Of a DNA stretch of 8,871 nucleotides, positions 1-5,729 are shown piece after piece. Every line of letters begins with the position of its first letter. Within the stretch, counting starts at the first letter, position 1. The translations under genes were made by a program, and so were the position numbers. The notes under the pieces were generated by a model that searched no databases, had not been told where the DNA came from, and saw only the letters and a list, made by a program, of their open reading frames with translations. Source of the stretch: Bacilli bacterium (lineage in GTDB: Bacteria > Bacillota_I > Bacilli_A > ML615J-28 > CAG-698); assembly GCA_023228385.1 (NCBI GenBank), contig JALOBF010000058.1, positions 1 to 8,871 on the forward strand. Reading direction: 5' to 3'.

Positions 1-180
1 CTATCACCGGTCAATATAAAATTTATATGCAATAACGATTATTGATTCTTATTTTTATAATCTTTCTTTAAAATACGATATTTCGGTAATATTTTCGCTT
101 CTTTACGCTTTTTAGATGCTAAACGACTAATTTATCATATACCGATTAAAAGTTTGTAGCAACGAAAATCTAATAAAAAC
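1..180. other. AT-rich upstream spacer of the fumarase operon
   Basis: No gene can be supported here: all frames are short and interrupted. One frame from base 1 stays open to a TGA at 43-45 and could be the tail of a gene to the left, but 14 codons prove nothing. The spacer holds two adjacent 15-base palindromes (14-28 and 30-44) and an AT-rich run up to the promoter at 181. The motif TCGGTAATATTTTCG at 83-97 resembles sequences in the spacer around 4790-4858. Confidence 0.6.
14..44. repeat. Two adjacent 15-base palindromes, possible operator
   Basis: Positions 14-28 have 7-base arms (ATATAAA and TTTATAT) around a single A. Positions 30-44 read CAATAACGATTATTG, with 6-base arms around CGA. 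They are separated by one base. Such paired dyads can be regulator binding sites, but the surrounding AT-richness makes chance palindromes likely, particularly for the first. They lie about 140-165 bases upstream of the fumarase promoter, so they may belong to an unseen gene to the left. The role is unknown. Confidence 0.3.
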
Positions 181-208
181 TTGCTCTTTTCATGATAAAT
201 GATATAAT
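181..208 (+). promoter_or_regulatory. Extended -10 promoter of the fumarase operon
   Basis: A perfect -10 box TATAAT (203-208) is preceded by TGA, giving the extended -10 form TGNTATAAT. A -35-like TTGCTC (181-186, four of six matches to TTGACA) lies 16 bases upstream. Transcription would start near 214-216, just ahead of the ribosome binding site at 217-222, so the leader would be only about 12-14 bases. This is a sequence match to the sigma-A consensus, not a measured start. Confidence 0.7.
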
Positions 209-216
209 TAGAAAAC

Positions 217-222
217 GGAGGG
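217..222 (+). promoter_or_regulatory. Ribosome binding site deciding the alpha-subunit start
   Basis: GGAGGG stands 5 bases before the ATG at 228. The in-frame ATG at 192 has no such site and lies between the -35 and -10 boxes, so 228 is the real start. Confidence 0.85.
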
Positions 223-227
223 AAAAA

Positions 228-1067
228 ATGCGAAGTTTAGATTTAAAATCAGTAAGTAACGCTGTATGCGAACTGTTAACCGAATGTGCCTTTTGTGCCG
301 GCAGTGATCTTGTTCTAAAGATACATGATGCTTTAAATAAAGAACAAAGCCCGCTCGGTCAAACGGTATTAAAACAAATTCTTGAAAATCAGAAAGTGGC
401 AAAATGCGAAGCCATTCCGCTTTGCCAGGATACCGGTCAGGTGGTTGTATTTCTGGAAATCGGCAGTGAAGTCGCATTTACCGGCGATATCGAAGCGGCA
501 ATCAACCGCGGCGTCAATCGGGCTTATACGGAAGGGTATTTAAGAAAGTCGGTTGTTGCCGACCCGCTTCGGCGTAAAAACACCGGTGATAACACCCCGG
601 CAATAATCCATACCAAAATTTTTCCCGGTCATGATGTAAAAATAACCGTTGTACCGAAAGGCGGCGGCGCCGAAAATATGAGTGCCGTTAAAATGCTTAC
701 TCCCGCTGAAGGTGAAACCGGAATTATCCAATTTGTTTTGGACACGGTTAAAGCTGCCGGCGGTAAAGCTTGTCCGCCTTTAATTGTCGGTATCGGGATC
801 GGCGGTAATTTGGAAAAAGCACCGCTCTTGGCCAAAGAAGCACTCTTACGTGATTTAGCCGATCACTCACCGCTGCCGCATATTAGCAATCTTGAAGAAA
901 AATTACTCACTAAAATAAATGAAACCGGAATCGGACCGATGGGTTATGGTGGCCGCGTTACCGCTCTCGCCGTTAAAATCAATACCTATCCTTGTCATAT
1001 TGCCAGTCTCCCGGTAGCCGTCAACCTGCAGTGTCATGTTACACGGCATAAATCTAAAGTTTTATAG
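228..1067 (+). CDS. Class I fumarate hydratase / L-tartrate dehydratase, alpha subunit
   Basis: This is the alpha subunit (279 residues) of an oxygen-labile [4Fe-4S] hydro-lyase. In this family the enzyme hydrates fumarate to L-malate, or in close relatives dehydrates L(+)-tartrate to oxaloacetate, in the cytoplasm. Three cysteines stand where the family binds its cluster: C66 in PLCQDTG, C182 in KACPPLIVGIGIGG and C269 in LQCHVTRH near the C-terminus. The segment VPKGGGAENMSAVKML is also typical. Length is normal for the alpha chain of the two-subunit form. The start at ATG 228 is chosen for its GGAGGG site; an in-frame ATG at 192 would add 12 residues but lies inside the promoter. The beta-subunit gene follows after 9 bases. 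Family motifs do not separate fumarase from tartrate dehydratase. Citrate-lyase genes in the same window favour fumarase (inference), because oxaloacetate from citrate can be reduced via malate and fumarate. Confidence 0.93.
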   Translation: MRSLDLKSVSNAVCELLTECAFCAGSDLVLKIHDALNKEQSPLGQTVLKQILENQKVAKCEAIPLCQDTGQVVVFLEIGSEVAFTGDIEAAINRGVNRAYTEGYLRKSVVADPLRRKNTGDNTPAIIHTKIFPGHDVKITVVPKGGGAENMSAVKMLTPAEGETGIIQFVLDTVKAAGGKACPPLIVGIGIGGNLEKAPLLAKEALLRDLADHSPLPHISNLEEKLLTKINETGIGPMGYGGRVTALAVKINTYPCHIASLPVAVNLQCHVTRHKSKVL

Positions 1068-1070
1068 GTG
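1066..1070 (+). promoter_or_regulatory. Ribosome binding site of the beta subunit, overlapping the alpha stop
   Basis: AGGTG overlaps the last two bases of the alpha stop codon TAG and lies 6 bases before ATG 1077. It argues against the in-frame GTG at 1068, which has no binding site, and suggests translational coupling of the two subunits. Confidence 0.65.
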
Positions 1071-1076
1071 ATATTT

Positions 1077-1631
1077 ATGAAGAAAATTACAATTCCGATG
1101 AACGAAGCAACAATTGAAAGTCTTTACAGCGGTGAAGCTGTTCTTTTAAGCGGAACCCTTTATACCGCCCGCGATGCCGCTCACGCCCGCCTAACCGCAG
1201 CAATTGCTAAAGGAGAGCCGCTTCCCTTCGAACTAAAAGATGCGGTCGTCTATTATGTCGGACCGTCTCCGGCCAAACCCGGTAACCCGATTGGAGCCGC
1301 CGGGCCGACCACCAGTTACCGAATGGATGCCTATTCTAAAATTCTAATTCCCTTGGGTTTAAAAATAATGATTGGCAAAGGCCAAAGAACCGAAGAAATC
1401 AGACAATTAATCGTTAATCATAAAGGCCTATATCTTACCGCCACCGGCGGCATTGCCGCTTTGATGGCAAAAACGGTTAAAAGTTGTGAACTGATTGCCT
1501 ACCCCGACTTGGGACCGGAAGCTATCTACCGTCTTGAAGTCGAAGATTTCCCGGCGATTGTCGCTTATGACTGCCGCGGCAATGATTTATTCACAACCGG
1601 TCTTAATAAATATCGAAAAACAGATTCCTAA
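1077..1631 (+). CDS. Class I fumarate hydratase / L-tartrate dehydratase, beta subunit
   Basis: This is the beta subunit (184 residues), corresponding to the C-terminal domain of single-chain class I fumarases and pairing with the alpha subunit encoded just upstream. Visible family motifs are GTLYTARDAAHARL (26-39), YYVGPSPAKPG (59-69) followed by PIGAAGPTTSYRMD (71-84), the glycine-rich MIGKG (98-102), and a TGGIAAL segment near residue 125. Length matches the stand-alone beta chain. The start is set at ATG 1077, giving MKKITIPMNEATI; a GTG at 1068 would add three residues but lacks a ribosome binding site. It is co-transcribed with the alpha gene, and the operon ends in a strong hairpin terminator three bases after the stop. 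As with alpha, fumarate versus tartrate cannot be settled from motifs alone. Confidence 0.93.
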   Translation: MKKITIPMNEATIESLYSGEAVLLSGTLYTARDAAHARLTAAIAKGEPLPFELKDAVVYYVGPSPAKPGNPIGAAGPTTSYRMDAYSKILIPLGLKIMIGKGQRTEEIRQLIVNHKGLYLTATGGIAALMAKTVKSCELIAYPDLGPEAIYRLEVEDFPAIVAYDCRGNDLFTTGLNKYRKTDS

Positions 1632-1633
1632 AT

Positions 1634-1670
1634 AAAAAGCATTTCATCAAAATCCGATGAAATGCTTTTT
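1634..1670 (+). terminator. Rho-independent terminator of the fumarase operon
   Basis: A perfect 15-base inverted repeat (1634-1648 and 1656-1670) encloses a 7-base loop. The core GCATTTCATC/GATGAAATGC is flanked by five A on the left and five T on the right, so it can also act on the opposite strand. It begins three bases after the beta-subunit stop. Confidence 0.92.
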
Positions 1671-2207
1671 ATAATTTATTTTATTAATACTCATCTTTCT
1701 TATATGATAAGCAATTATCTTATTATCAAGGGCCATAAGAATATCGGTTTTGTCGGTAATATCAATAAAACCGCCTCCATAGCTGATCGCTATTTCGGAT
1801 ATTTAAAAGCTTTAACCGCAGCAAAGTTTCCGATTAATAATCAATGGCATATTAATATCAACTTAGAAAAAAATGAAGAAACCGGCGATATTGTTTCAAC
1901 GTTACCGGGCGAATTGCCGACGGCTTTTATTTGCCATTGTGATGCCGCCGCTCAGCGTCTCTATACCATTTTGGCACTAAAAGGCCTAAAAGTTCCTGAT
2001 GATATATCAATAATCAGTTTCGACAATACCCCGCTTTGCGATAATTTAATGCCGAAATTAACATCTGCCGGGCCGCAGAAAGACTATTATGCGAAGAAGG
2101 CATTTAACCTGATGATTGAATGTTTAAATAATAAAAATAAAGTTTTTCAAAAACAAATTCAAACAGATCTTGTTGAAAGAGAATCGGTAAAATATATCAA
2201 AGAATGA
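1662..2207 (+). pseudogene. Truncated LacI/PurR-family regulator, sensor-domain remnant
   Basis: The 181-codon frame matches only the C-terminal half of a LacI-family sugar-sensor domain. Seen are KGHKNIGFVG (23-32), ADRYFGYLKAL (41-51), PTAFICHCDAAA (86-97), VPDDISIISFDNTP (111-124) and the terminal LVERESV. Intact members have about 330-340 residues with an N-terminal helix-turn-helix; here that domain and the first half of the sensor domain, about 160 residues, are missing. The frame's first ATG (1662) lies inside the right arm of the fumarase terminator. The next in-frame ATG (1704) has no ribosome binding site, and no promoter is evident. The remaining codons carry no stop or frameshift, so the loss is recent or the fragment is somehow retained. 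It cannot bind DNA as a normal repressor. The likeliest reading is a 5'-deleted gene; a stand-alone ligand-binding protein is a weaker alternative. Confidence 0.75.
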
Positions 2208-2228
2208 TCTATCCTAATAACATTTATA

Positions 2229-2266
2229 AAAAATAACCTTATCGGAACTCCAATAAGGTTATTTTT
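2229..2266. terminator. Bidirectional hairpin terminator between convergent genes
   Basis: Perfect 14-base arms (2229-2242 and 2253-2266) enclose a 10-base loop. The core ATAACCTTAT/ATAAGGTTAT is bordered by A5 on one side and T5 on the other. It lies between the LacI remnant (+) and the end of the phosphoesterase gene (-) and can stop transcription from both sides. Confidence 0.9.
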
Positions 2267-2275
2267 ATTTGAAAA

Positions 2276-4645
2276 TTATAAACCGTAACGGCGTTTTCTT
2301 AATAAGAATAACATCAAACCGAAACCGCCAAAACCAAAGATGGTGCTAACCGAGGCAAAGCATCCTTTTTTCGCCGCTTGCACCGTAACTTCGATAGTAG
2401 CTTTTACATTCGGTCGGTCGGAATTAATGATGTTGATAATGCAGGTGCCGGGACCCACTGCCGTTATTTCTCCGTTTTCATTGACCGTGGCAACTTTCTC
2501 GTCGCTTGATTTAAACGCCAAATTCAAATCCCTTTTTGGTGTAACCGTATATGCCGGAGTTGTTTTAGCTCCGACCTTCAGGGCAAGCATCGATTCAACA
2601 AATGACAATTCAACATCTTTAACCGTTACTTCAATAACCGAGTAGACATTCCATCTTTTTACAACATTAACCATAATCTCACAAGTCCCGGCGGCAACGG
2701 CGGTAATTTCTCCGTGTTGATTGACCGTCGCTACGCTCTCATCGCTTGATGTAAATTCAAGTTCTAGGGGCTGGTCCGGAGTTACAGTAACGGAAGGCAA
2801 GAGTTTATCGCCGCAATATAAAGTTTTTATGTTTTCTTCATAAGCGATTGTAACTTCTTCCGCTTCGTGACCGTATTCGATGGTTTCTGTATAAACGGTT
2901 TTTGCTTCATTATCAACGGCACGTAACTCTAAAAAATTAAGTTGATAAGGACTGATGCGATCCAGAATAATCACTCTCTCATCGGGCGTTACCTCTTTAT
3001 GCAATATACCGTTGACATACAACTGGATTTTTGCCAATTTGTCCGGAATCAAGGCACTGTCCCAAAAGAGGCCCGTTTCTTTCTCATCGATAGCTTCAAC
3101 CCGTAAATTATATATCTTTCCGAAATAAGTTTCGGGAATTTCCGGATTAATGATTTTCTCTGCCTTTTCCCCGGTCCGAAATGTCGTTTCCAATTTTAAT
3201 CCATACACCGCACCGCTGGCGGGTAAACCGCTAATTTCAAGTTTTGAAGTAAGCGGATAATTATATGAAGCGATTTCCTCATTATTTTCATTGATAATAC
3301 GAATTTTATTGATTCGTCCCCGCCCCTGGTCTTTATAGGAGAGAGTGCCTTTGCTTATATCCTTATCGTCCAGACTGATTGATAAGGAATCCAAGTACTC
3401 GGTTTGCTTAATTGTTGTAGACTTGGCAATGATTTCGTAGCTGTCAAGAACTATTCCCGCGGAATCAATCGTTTTAAGTTTGATTTTACCGTCACCGACG
3501 GTAACGACAGTACCGCCGTCTATTTTACCGCCGGCGGTAAAAGCGATTTCGGCCGGCGGTGTTCCCGGTTCTTTATACCGGTCACCAATTTGCGGCCCGA
3601 CAATATATACCGTTCCGTGAGCCGGATTATTTGTATTTTGACCATTAAATAAAGAATGGGTCCGGGCTAAAATGTGATTATCACCGGTTAAAACCAAATC
3701 AACGCCGTATTGATCAAAATATGATAAAAAATTGTTACGCATGAATTTAAACTGCGTACCACTCAGTCCGTCGCCGGTATAAAAAGGCTTATGACAATAA
3801 ACGATAATAAATTCAGCAGGATTTTGTTCCACAACTTGCTGAAACCACATTTTTTGACTCGTAAGGAAGGTATTTTGATCGTGATATGCCGCTTCGGAAT
3901 CAATTGAAATAAATAACGCATCGCCATATTTAAAATAATAGGATGAACCCCCGACATTGGGGGCACCGTTAGCAGGATTATTCGTCATCGCATTAAAATA
4001 ACTGATATTTGTAACTTTGGCACTGCCGTTATAATAATCGTGATTTCCCGGGGTAATGGCATACATCATTTCCCGAGCAGTGTCCAAGCGATACAAGTTT
4101 TCCCATTGATCATAATAAGTTCCGTAAGCCGTAACATCACCGGAAAATAAAGCAAATTCCAAATCAGCGGTAATCGCTTTTGCTTTATTAAGGATGGTAT
4201 TGGCGGTTGCGACCCGGGAGGGAAGCGGTGTATAAGCATGAATATCGGTCATATGGATAAAACTGAAGGTTCCGTCGCCGGCGGTTTTAAAATGATAAAC
4301 CTCTGACCAACTTTCTTTTCCGACCTGAAATCGATATTTAGTGTCCGGCTGTAATTTAGTCAATGTTGCTTTACATTGTTTAATATTTGATTTTCCGTCA
4401 AAAGGAATTGCAGTACATTCACCGATTACAAATTTCTTATTTGTAAAAGCGGTATCCGATTCCAAAGTATACTTGACCATTGTGCCGTCTAAAGCGGTAT
4501 GCCATGAAATATTCACTTCTTTTGACATATCCGCACCCGGATTTACAATAATTAACGAAACATCACCGGTGGCGGCGTTAACGTATAATGTAAATCCAAA
4601 ACACAAAACCAACCAAACAATCATAAAACGTAATATTTTCTTCAT
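2276..4645 (-). CDS. Secreted, membrane-anchored metallophosphoesterase (PAP-like) with two Big_2 domains
   Basis: A 789-residue exported protein predicted to hydrolyse phosphoesters outside the membrane; the substrate is unknown. Order: signal peptide (1-24, ending VNA before ATG), purple-acid-phosphatase-type N-terminal beta domain (about 28-122), calcineurin-like phosphoesterase domain (about 126-352), a beta-rich region I do not recognise (about 400-590), two Big_2 Ig-like domains (596-675 and 678-756), then KKGC, a hydrophobic stretch (763-782) and RKRR, a C-terminal membrane anchor. Metal motifs are D134-x-H136, G169-D170, G200-N-H-D203, H285 and GDNH (321-324). The last is normally GHxH, so one His ligand is Asp322 here. 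The Tyr that makes purple acid phosphatases purple (third residue after the GD Asp) is Ala173, so a purple Fe-Tyr centre is unlikely. The start at 4645 follows GGAGG with 5 bases of spacing; the upstream in-frame ATG (4669) overlaps the -10 box. The gene has its own promoter and stands alone. Confidence 0.9.
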   Translation of the reverse strand: MKKILRFMIVWLVLCFGFTLYVNAATGDVSLIIVNPGADMSKEVNISWHTALDGTMVKYTLESDTAFTNKKFVIGECTAIPFDGKSNIKQCKATLTKLQPDTKYRFQVGKESWSEVYHFKTAGDGTFSFIHMTDIHAYTPLPSRVATANTILNKAKAITADLEFALFSGDVTAYGTYYDQWENLYRLDTAREMMYAITPGNHDYYNGSAKVTNISYFNAMTNNPANGAPNVGGSSYYFKYGDALFISIDSEAAYHDQNTFLTSQKMWFQQVVEQNPAEFIIVYCHKPFYTGDGLSGTQFKFMRNNFLSYFDQYGVDLVLTGDNHILARTHSLFNGQNTNNPAHGTVYIVGPQIGDRYKEPGTPPAEIAFTAGGKIDGGTVVTVGDGKIKLKTIDSAGIVLDSYEIIAKSTTIKQTEYLDSLSISLDDKDISKGTLSYKDQGRGRINKIRIINENNEEIASYNYPLTSKLEISGLPASGAVYGLKLETTFRTGEKAEKIINPEIPETYFGKIYNLRVEAIDEKETGLFWDSALIPDKLAKIQLYVNGILHKEVTPDERVIILDRISPYQLNFLELRAVDNEAKTVYTETIEYGHEAEEVTIAYEENIKTLYCGDKLLPSVTVTPDQPLELEFTSSDESVATVNQHGEITAVAAGTCEIMVNVVKRWNVYSVIEVTVKDVELSFVESMLALKVGAKTTPAYTVTPKRDLNLAFKSSDEKVATVNENGEITAVGPGTCIINIINSDRPNVKATIEVTVQAAKKGCFASVSTIFGFGGFGLMLFLLRKRRYGL

Positions 4646-4650
4646 ACTTA

Positions 4651-4655
4651 CCTCC
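4651..4655 (-). promoter_or_regulatory. Ribosome binding site deciding the phosphoesterase start
   Basis: GGAGG on the minus strand stands 5 bases before the ATG at 4645. This fixes the start eight codons inside the longest open frame and leaves a proper signal peptide beginning MKKILRF. Confidence 0.85.
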
Positions 4656-4667
4656 GTTATAATCTTC

Positions 4668-4696
4668 ATTATATCAAAAACCCTTTAAAAAATCAG
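4668..4696 (-). promoter_or_regulatory. Extended -10 promoter of the phosphoesterase gene
   Basis: On the minus strand TGATATAAT occupies 4676-4668, a perfect extended -10. A weak -35-like CTGATT (4696-4691) lies 17 bases upstream. Transcription would start near 4661, leaving a leader of only about 16 bases including GGAGG. The nine-base core is identical to that of the fumarase promoter. Confidence 0.65.
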
Positions 4697-4789
4697 TAGA
4701 GTATCCGAAGTTATTAAAAATACGCAAGAAATAAATCCTTGCTCAGCATTTAAATAAATCTTTAATATTCGGTTATTAGAACCACCGGG

Positions 4790-4858
4790 TCGGTTATTTT
4801 TCGAAAACCTTAAATCAAGTTTTGCGATTTAAAATAATTGGTTTTGGAAAATTACCGA
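4790..4858. repeat. Large imperfect inverted repeat, possible structured RNA or operator
   Basis: The outer arms 4790-4809 and 4840-4858 are near-perfect reverse complements (TCGGTTATTTTTC... against ...GGAAAATTACCGA, with two mismatches and a one-base bulge). Inside them a perfect 7-base stem (4810-4816 and 4826-4832, TTAAATC/GATTTAA) closes a 9-base loop, and seven extra bases (4833-4839) bulge on one side. A second TCGGTTATT lies at 4769-4777. It sits downstream of murI and about 130 bases upstream of the phosphoesterase start, both on the minus strand. It has no T run, so it is not a standard terminator. It might be an operator, an mRNA 3'-end structure or a small mobile-repeat relic; function unknown. 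Confidence 0.5.
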
Positions 4859-4937
4859 ACAAATATTTGACAAATCGTTAAACTTCCAAAATCAACCAAA
4901 GCAGCTTTGCCATAATTACTTCTTTTCATAAATGTTT

Positions 4938-5729
4938 TTAGATATCAATATGATAAATTCCTTGGTAAGGCTTTTTAAACCACTTAATTTGTTTATTGAG
5001 TTTCGCCGGATCGCCGGTCGTTTTAACAATAACTTTTCCCGGCGCTTTGTTGTTGCTCATCAATTCTTTCTGATTTAACACTTTATATAAATATTGAGCG
5101 GTCGGCGCGCCGCTTCCCACCAGATTGGCTTGCGGAAGCATTTGGGCGATTTCCCGGTGATAAAGACCGAAATGGGTACAGCCTAAAACTGCGGTATCAA
5201 TATTCTCGTTACGATATGGTTTTAGTTTCTCCGCAACAAGCCGATAAGAATAATCATTGTTAATTTCCCCGGCTTCAATCGCAACGACAAATTCACTGCA
5301 ACTAATCGGATAAACGCAAAAAGCGGAAGGTAATTGCCGAGCTAAATATTCCTGATAAAATCCCGATTTAATGGTTGCGTTCGTCGCAAGTACGGCAATT
5401 TTATGATTTTTGGTTGTTTTTACTGCCGCTTGAGCGGTCGGTTCAATCACCCCGACAATCGGAATAGCGGTTATTTCCGCCAAATGCGTGCCGTAAGCCG
5501 TGGCGGTATTGCAAGCAATAACCAAAGTTTTAATCTTATTTTCCAATAAATAAAGAACAACATCAGTAACCAGCTTTTCAATTTCCGCCGCCGAACGTAT
5601 ACCGTAAGGACAGTTTTTCGTATCGGCAATATAAATAAAATCCTCATGGGGAAATATTTCAATTAATTTATCCAGGACCGTAAGTCCGCCGATTCCGGAG
5701 TCAAAAACCCCGATTGGGTTATTTCTCAT
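4938..5729 (-). CDS. murI: Glutamate racemase MurI
   Basis: Cofactor-independent racemase (263 residues) that interconverts L- and D-glutamate in the cytoplasm and so supplies D-glutamate for peptidoglycan. Seen are the N-terminal IGVFDSGIGGLTV, ADTKNCPYGIRS, the first catalytic cysteine in ACNTATA (about residue 73), the second in LGCTHFG (about residue 184), and IVGVIEP between them. Both catalytic cysteines are present and the length is normal. The start ATG at 5729 gives the expected short N-terminus before IGVFDSG. The first 11 bases overlap the end of citXG. The nearest Shine-Dalgarno-like GGAG (5746-5749) is 16 bases away, so initiation probably relies on coupling to citXG translation. 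The gene thus appears to be the last member of the citrate-lyase operon, an unusual place for a cell-wall gene. An aspartate or broad-specificity racemase is possible but less likely given the MurI motifs. Confidence 0.93.
   Translation of the reverse strand: MRNNPIGVFDSGIGGLTVLDKLIEIFPHEDFIYIADTKNCPYGIRSAAEIEKLVTDVVLYLLENKIKTLVIACNTATAYGTHLAEITAIPIVGVIEPTAQAAVKTTKNHKIAVLATNATIKSGFYQEYLARQLPSAFCVYPISCSEFVVAIEAGEINNDYSYRLVAEKLKPYRNENIDTAVLGCTHFGLYHREIAQMLPQANLVGSGAPTAQYLYKVLNQKELMSNNKAPGKVIVKTTGDPAKLNKQIKWFKKPYQGIYHIDI

Larger units (their letters stand above)
4646..4937 (-). other. Spacer between murI and the phosphoesterase gene
   Basis: About 290 bases of AT-rich DNA without a supportable gene; frames of at most about 25 codons lack ribosome binding sites. 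It holds the phosphoesterase promoter and binding site (4651-4696), a large imperfect inverted repeat (4790-4858), a palindrome CAAATATTTG (4860-4869) and a 13-base palindrome CAAAGCAGCTTTG (4897-4909). No standard hairpin plus T-run terminator follows murI. Confidence 0.6.

Noticed and set aside
1..45. Possible 3' end of an upstream gene ending at TGA 43-45
   Set aside because: Only 14 codons, with no recognisable motif; cannot be supported without more sequence to the left.
56..61. TATAAT at 56-61 as a second fumarase promoter
   Set aside because: No acceptable -35 sequence at 16-18 bases and no TG extension; chance is expected in DNA this AT-rich.
192..227. Upstream ATG at 192 as start of the fumarase alpha subunit
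   Set aside because: It lies between the -35 and -10 boxes and lacks a ribosome binding site, whereas ATG 228 has GGAGGG at 5 bases.
1699..1711. Small dyad CTTAT-ATG-ATAAG around the internal ATG of the LacI remnant
   Set aside because: Five-base A/T-rich arms are too weak to mean anything.
2340..2645. 101-codon plus-strand frame opposite the phosphoesterase gene
   Set aside because: It is antisense to the repeated Big_2 region, whose codon pattern keeps the opposite strand open; no ribosome binding site or family match. The same holds for the other frames opposite or out of phase with the cit and fumarase genes.
4897..4909. Palindrome CAAAGCAGCTTTG as the murI terminator
   Set aside because: The arms leave a one-base loop and no T run follows on the minus strand, so it is not a convincing rho-independent terminator.
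4852..4929. A 25-codon minus-strand frame after murI, beginning MKRSNYGKAALVDFG
   Set aside because: It has no ribosome binding site, matches no family I recognise, and runs into the inverted repeat; most likely chance.
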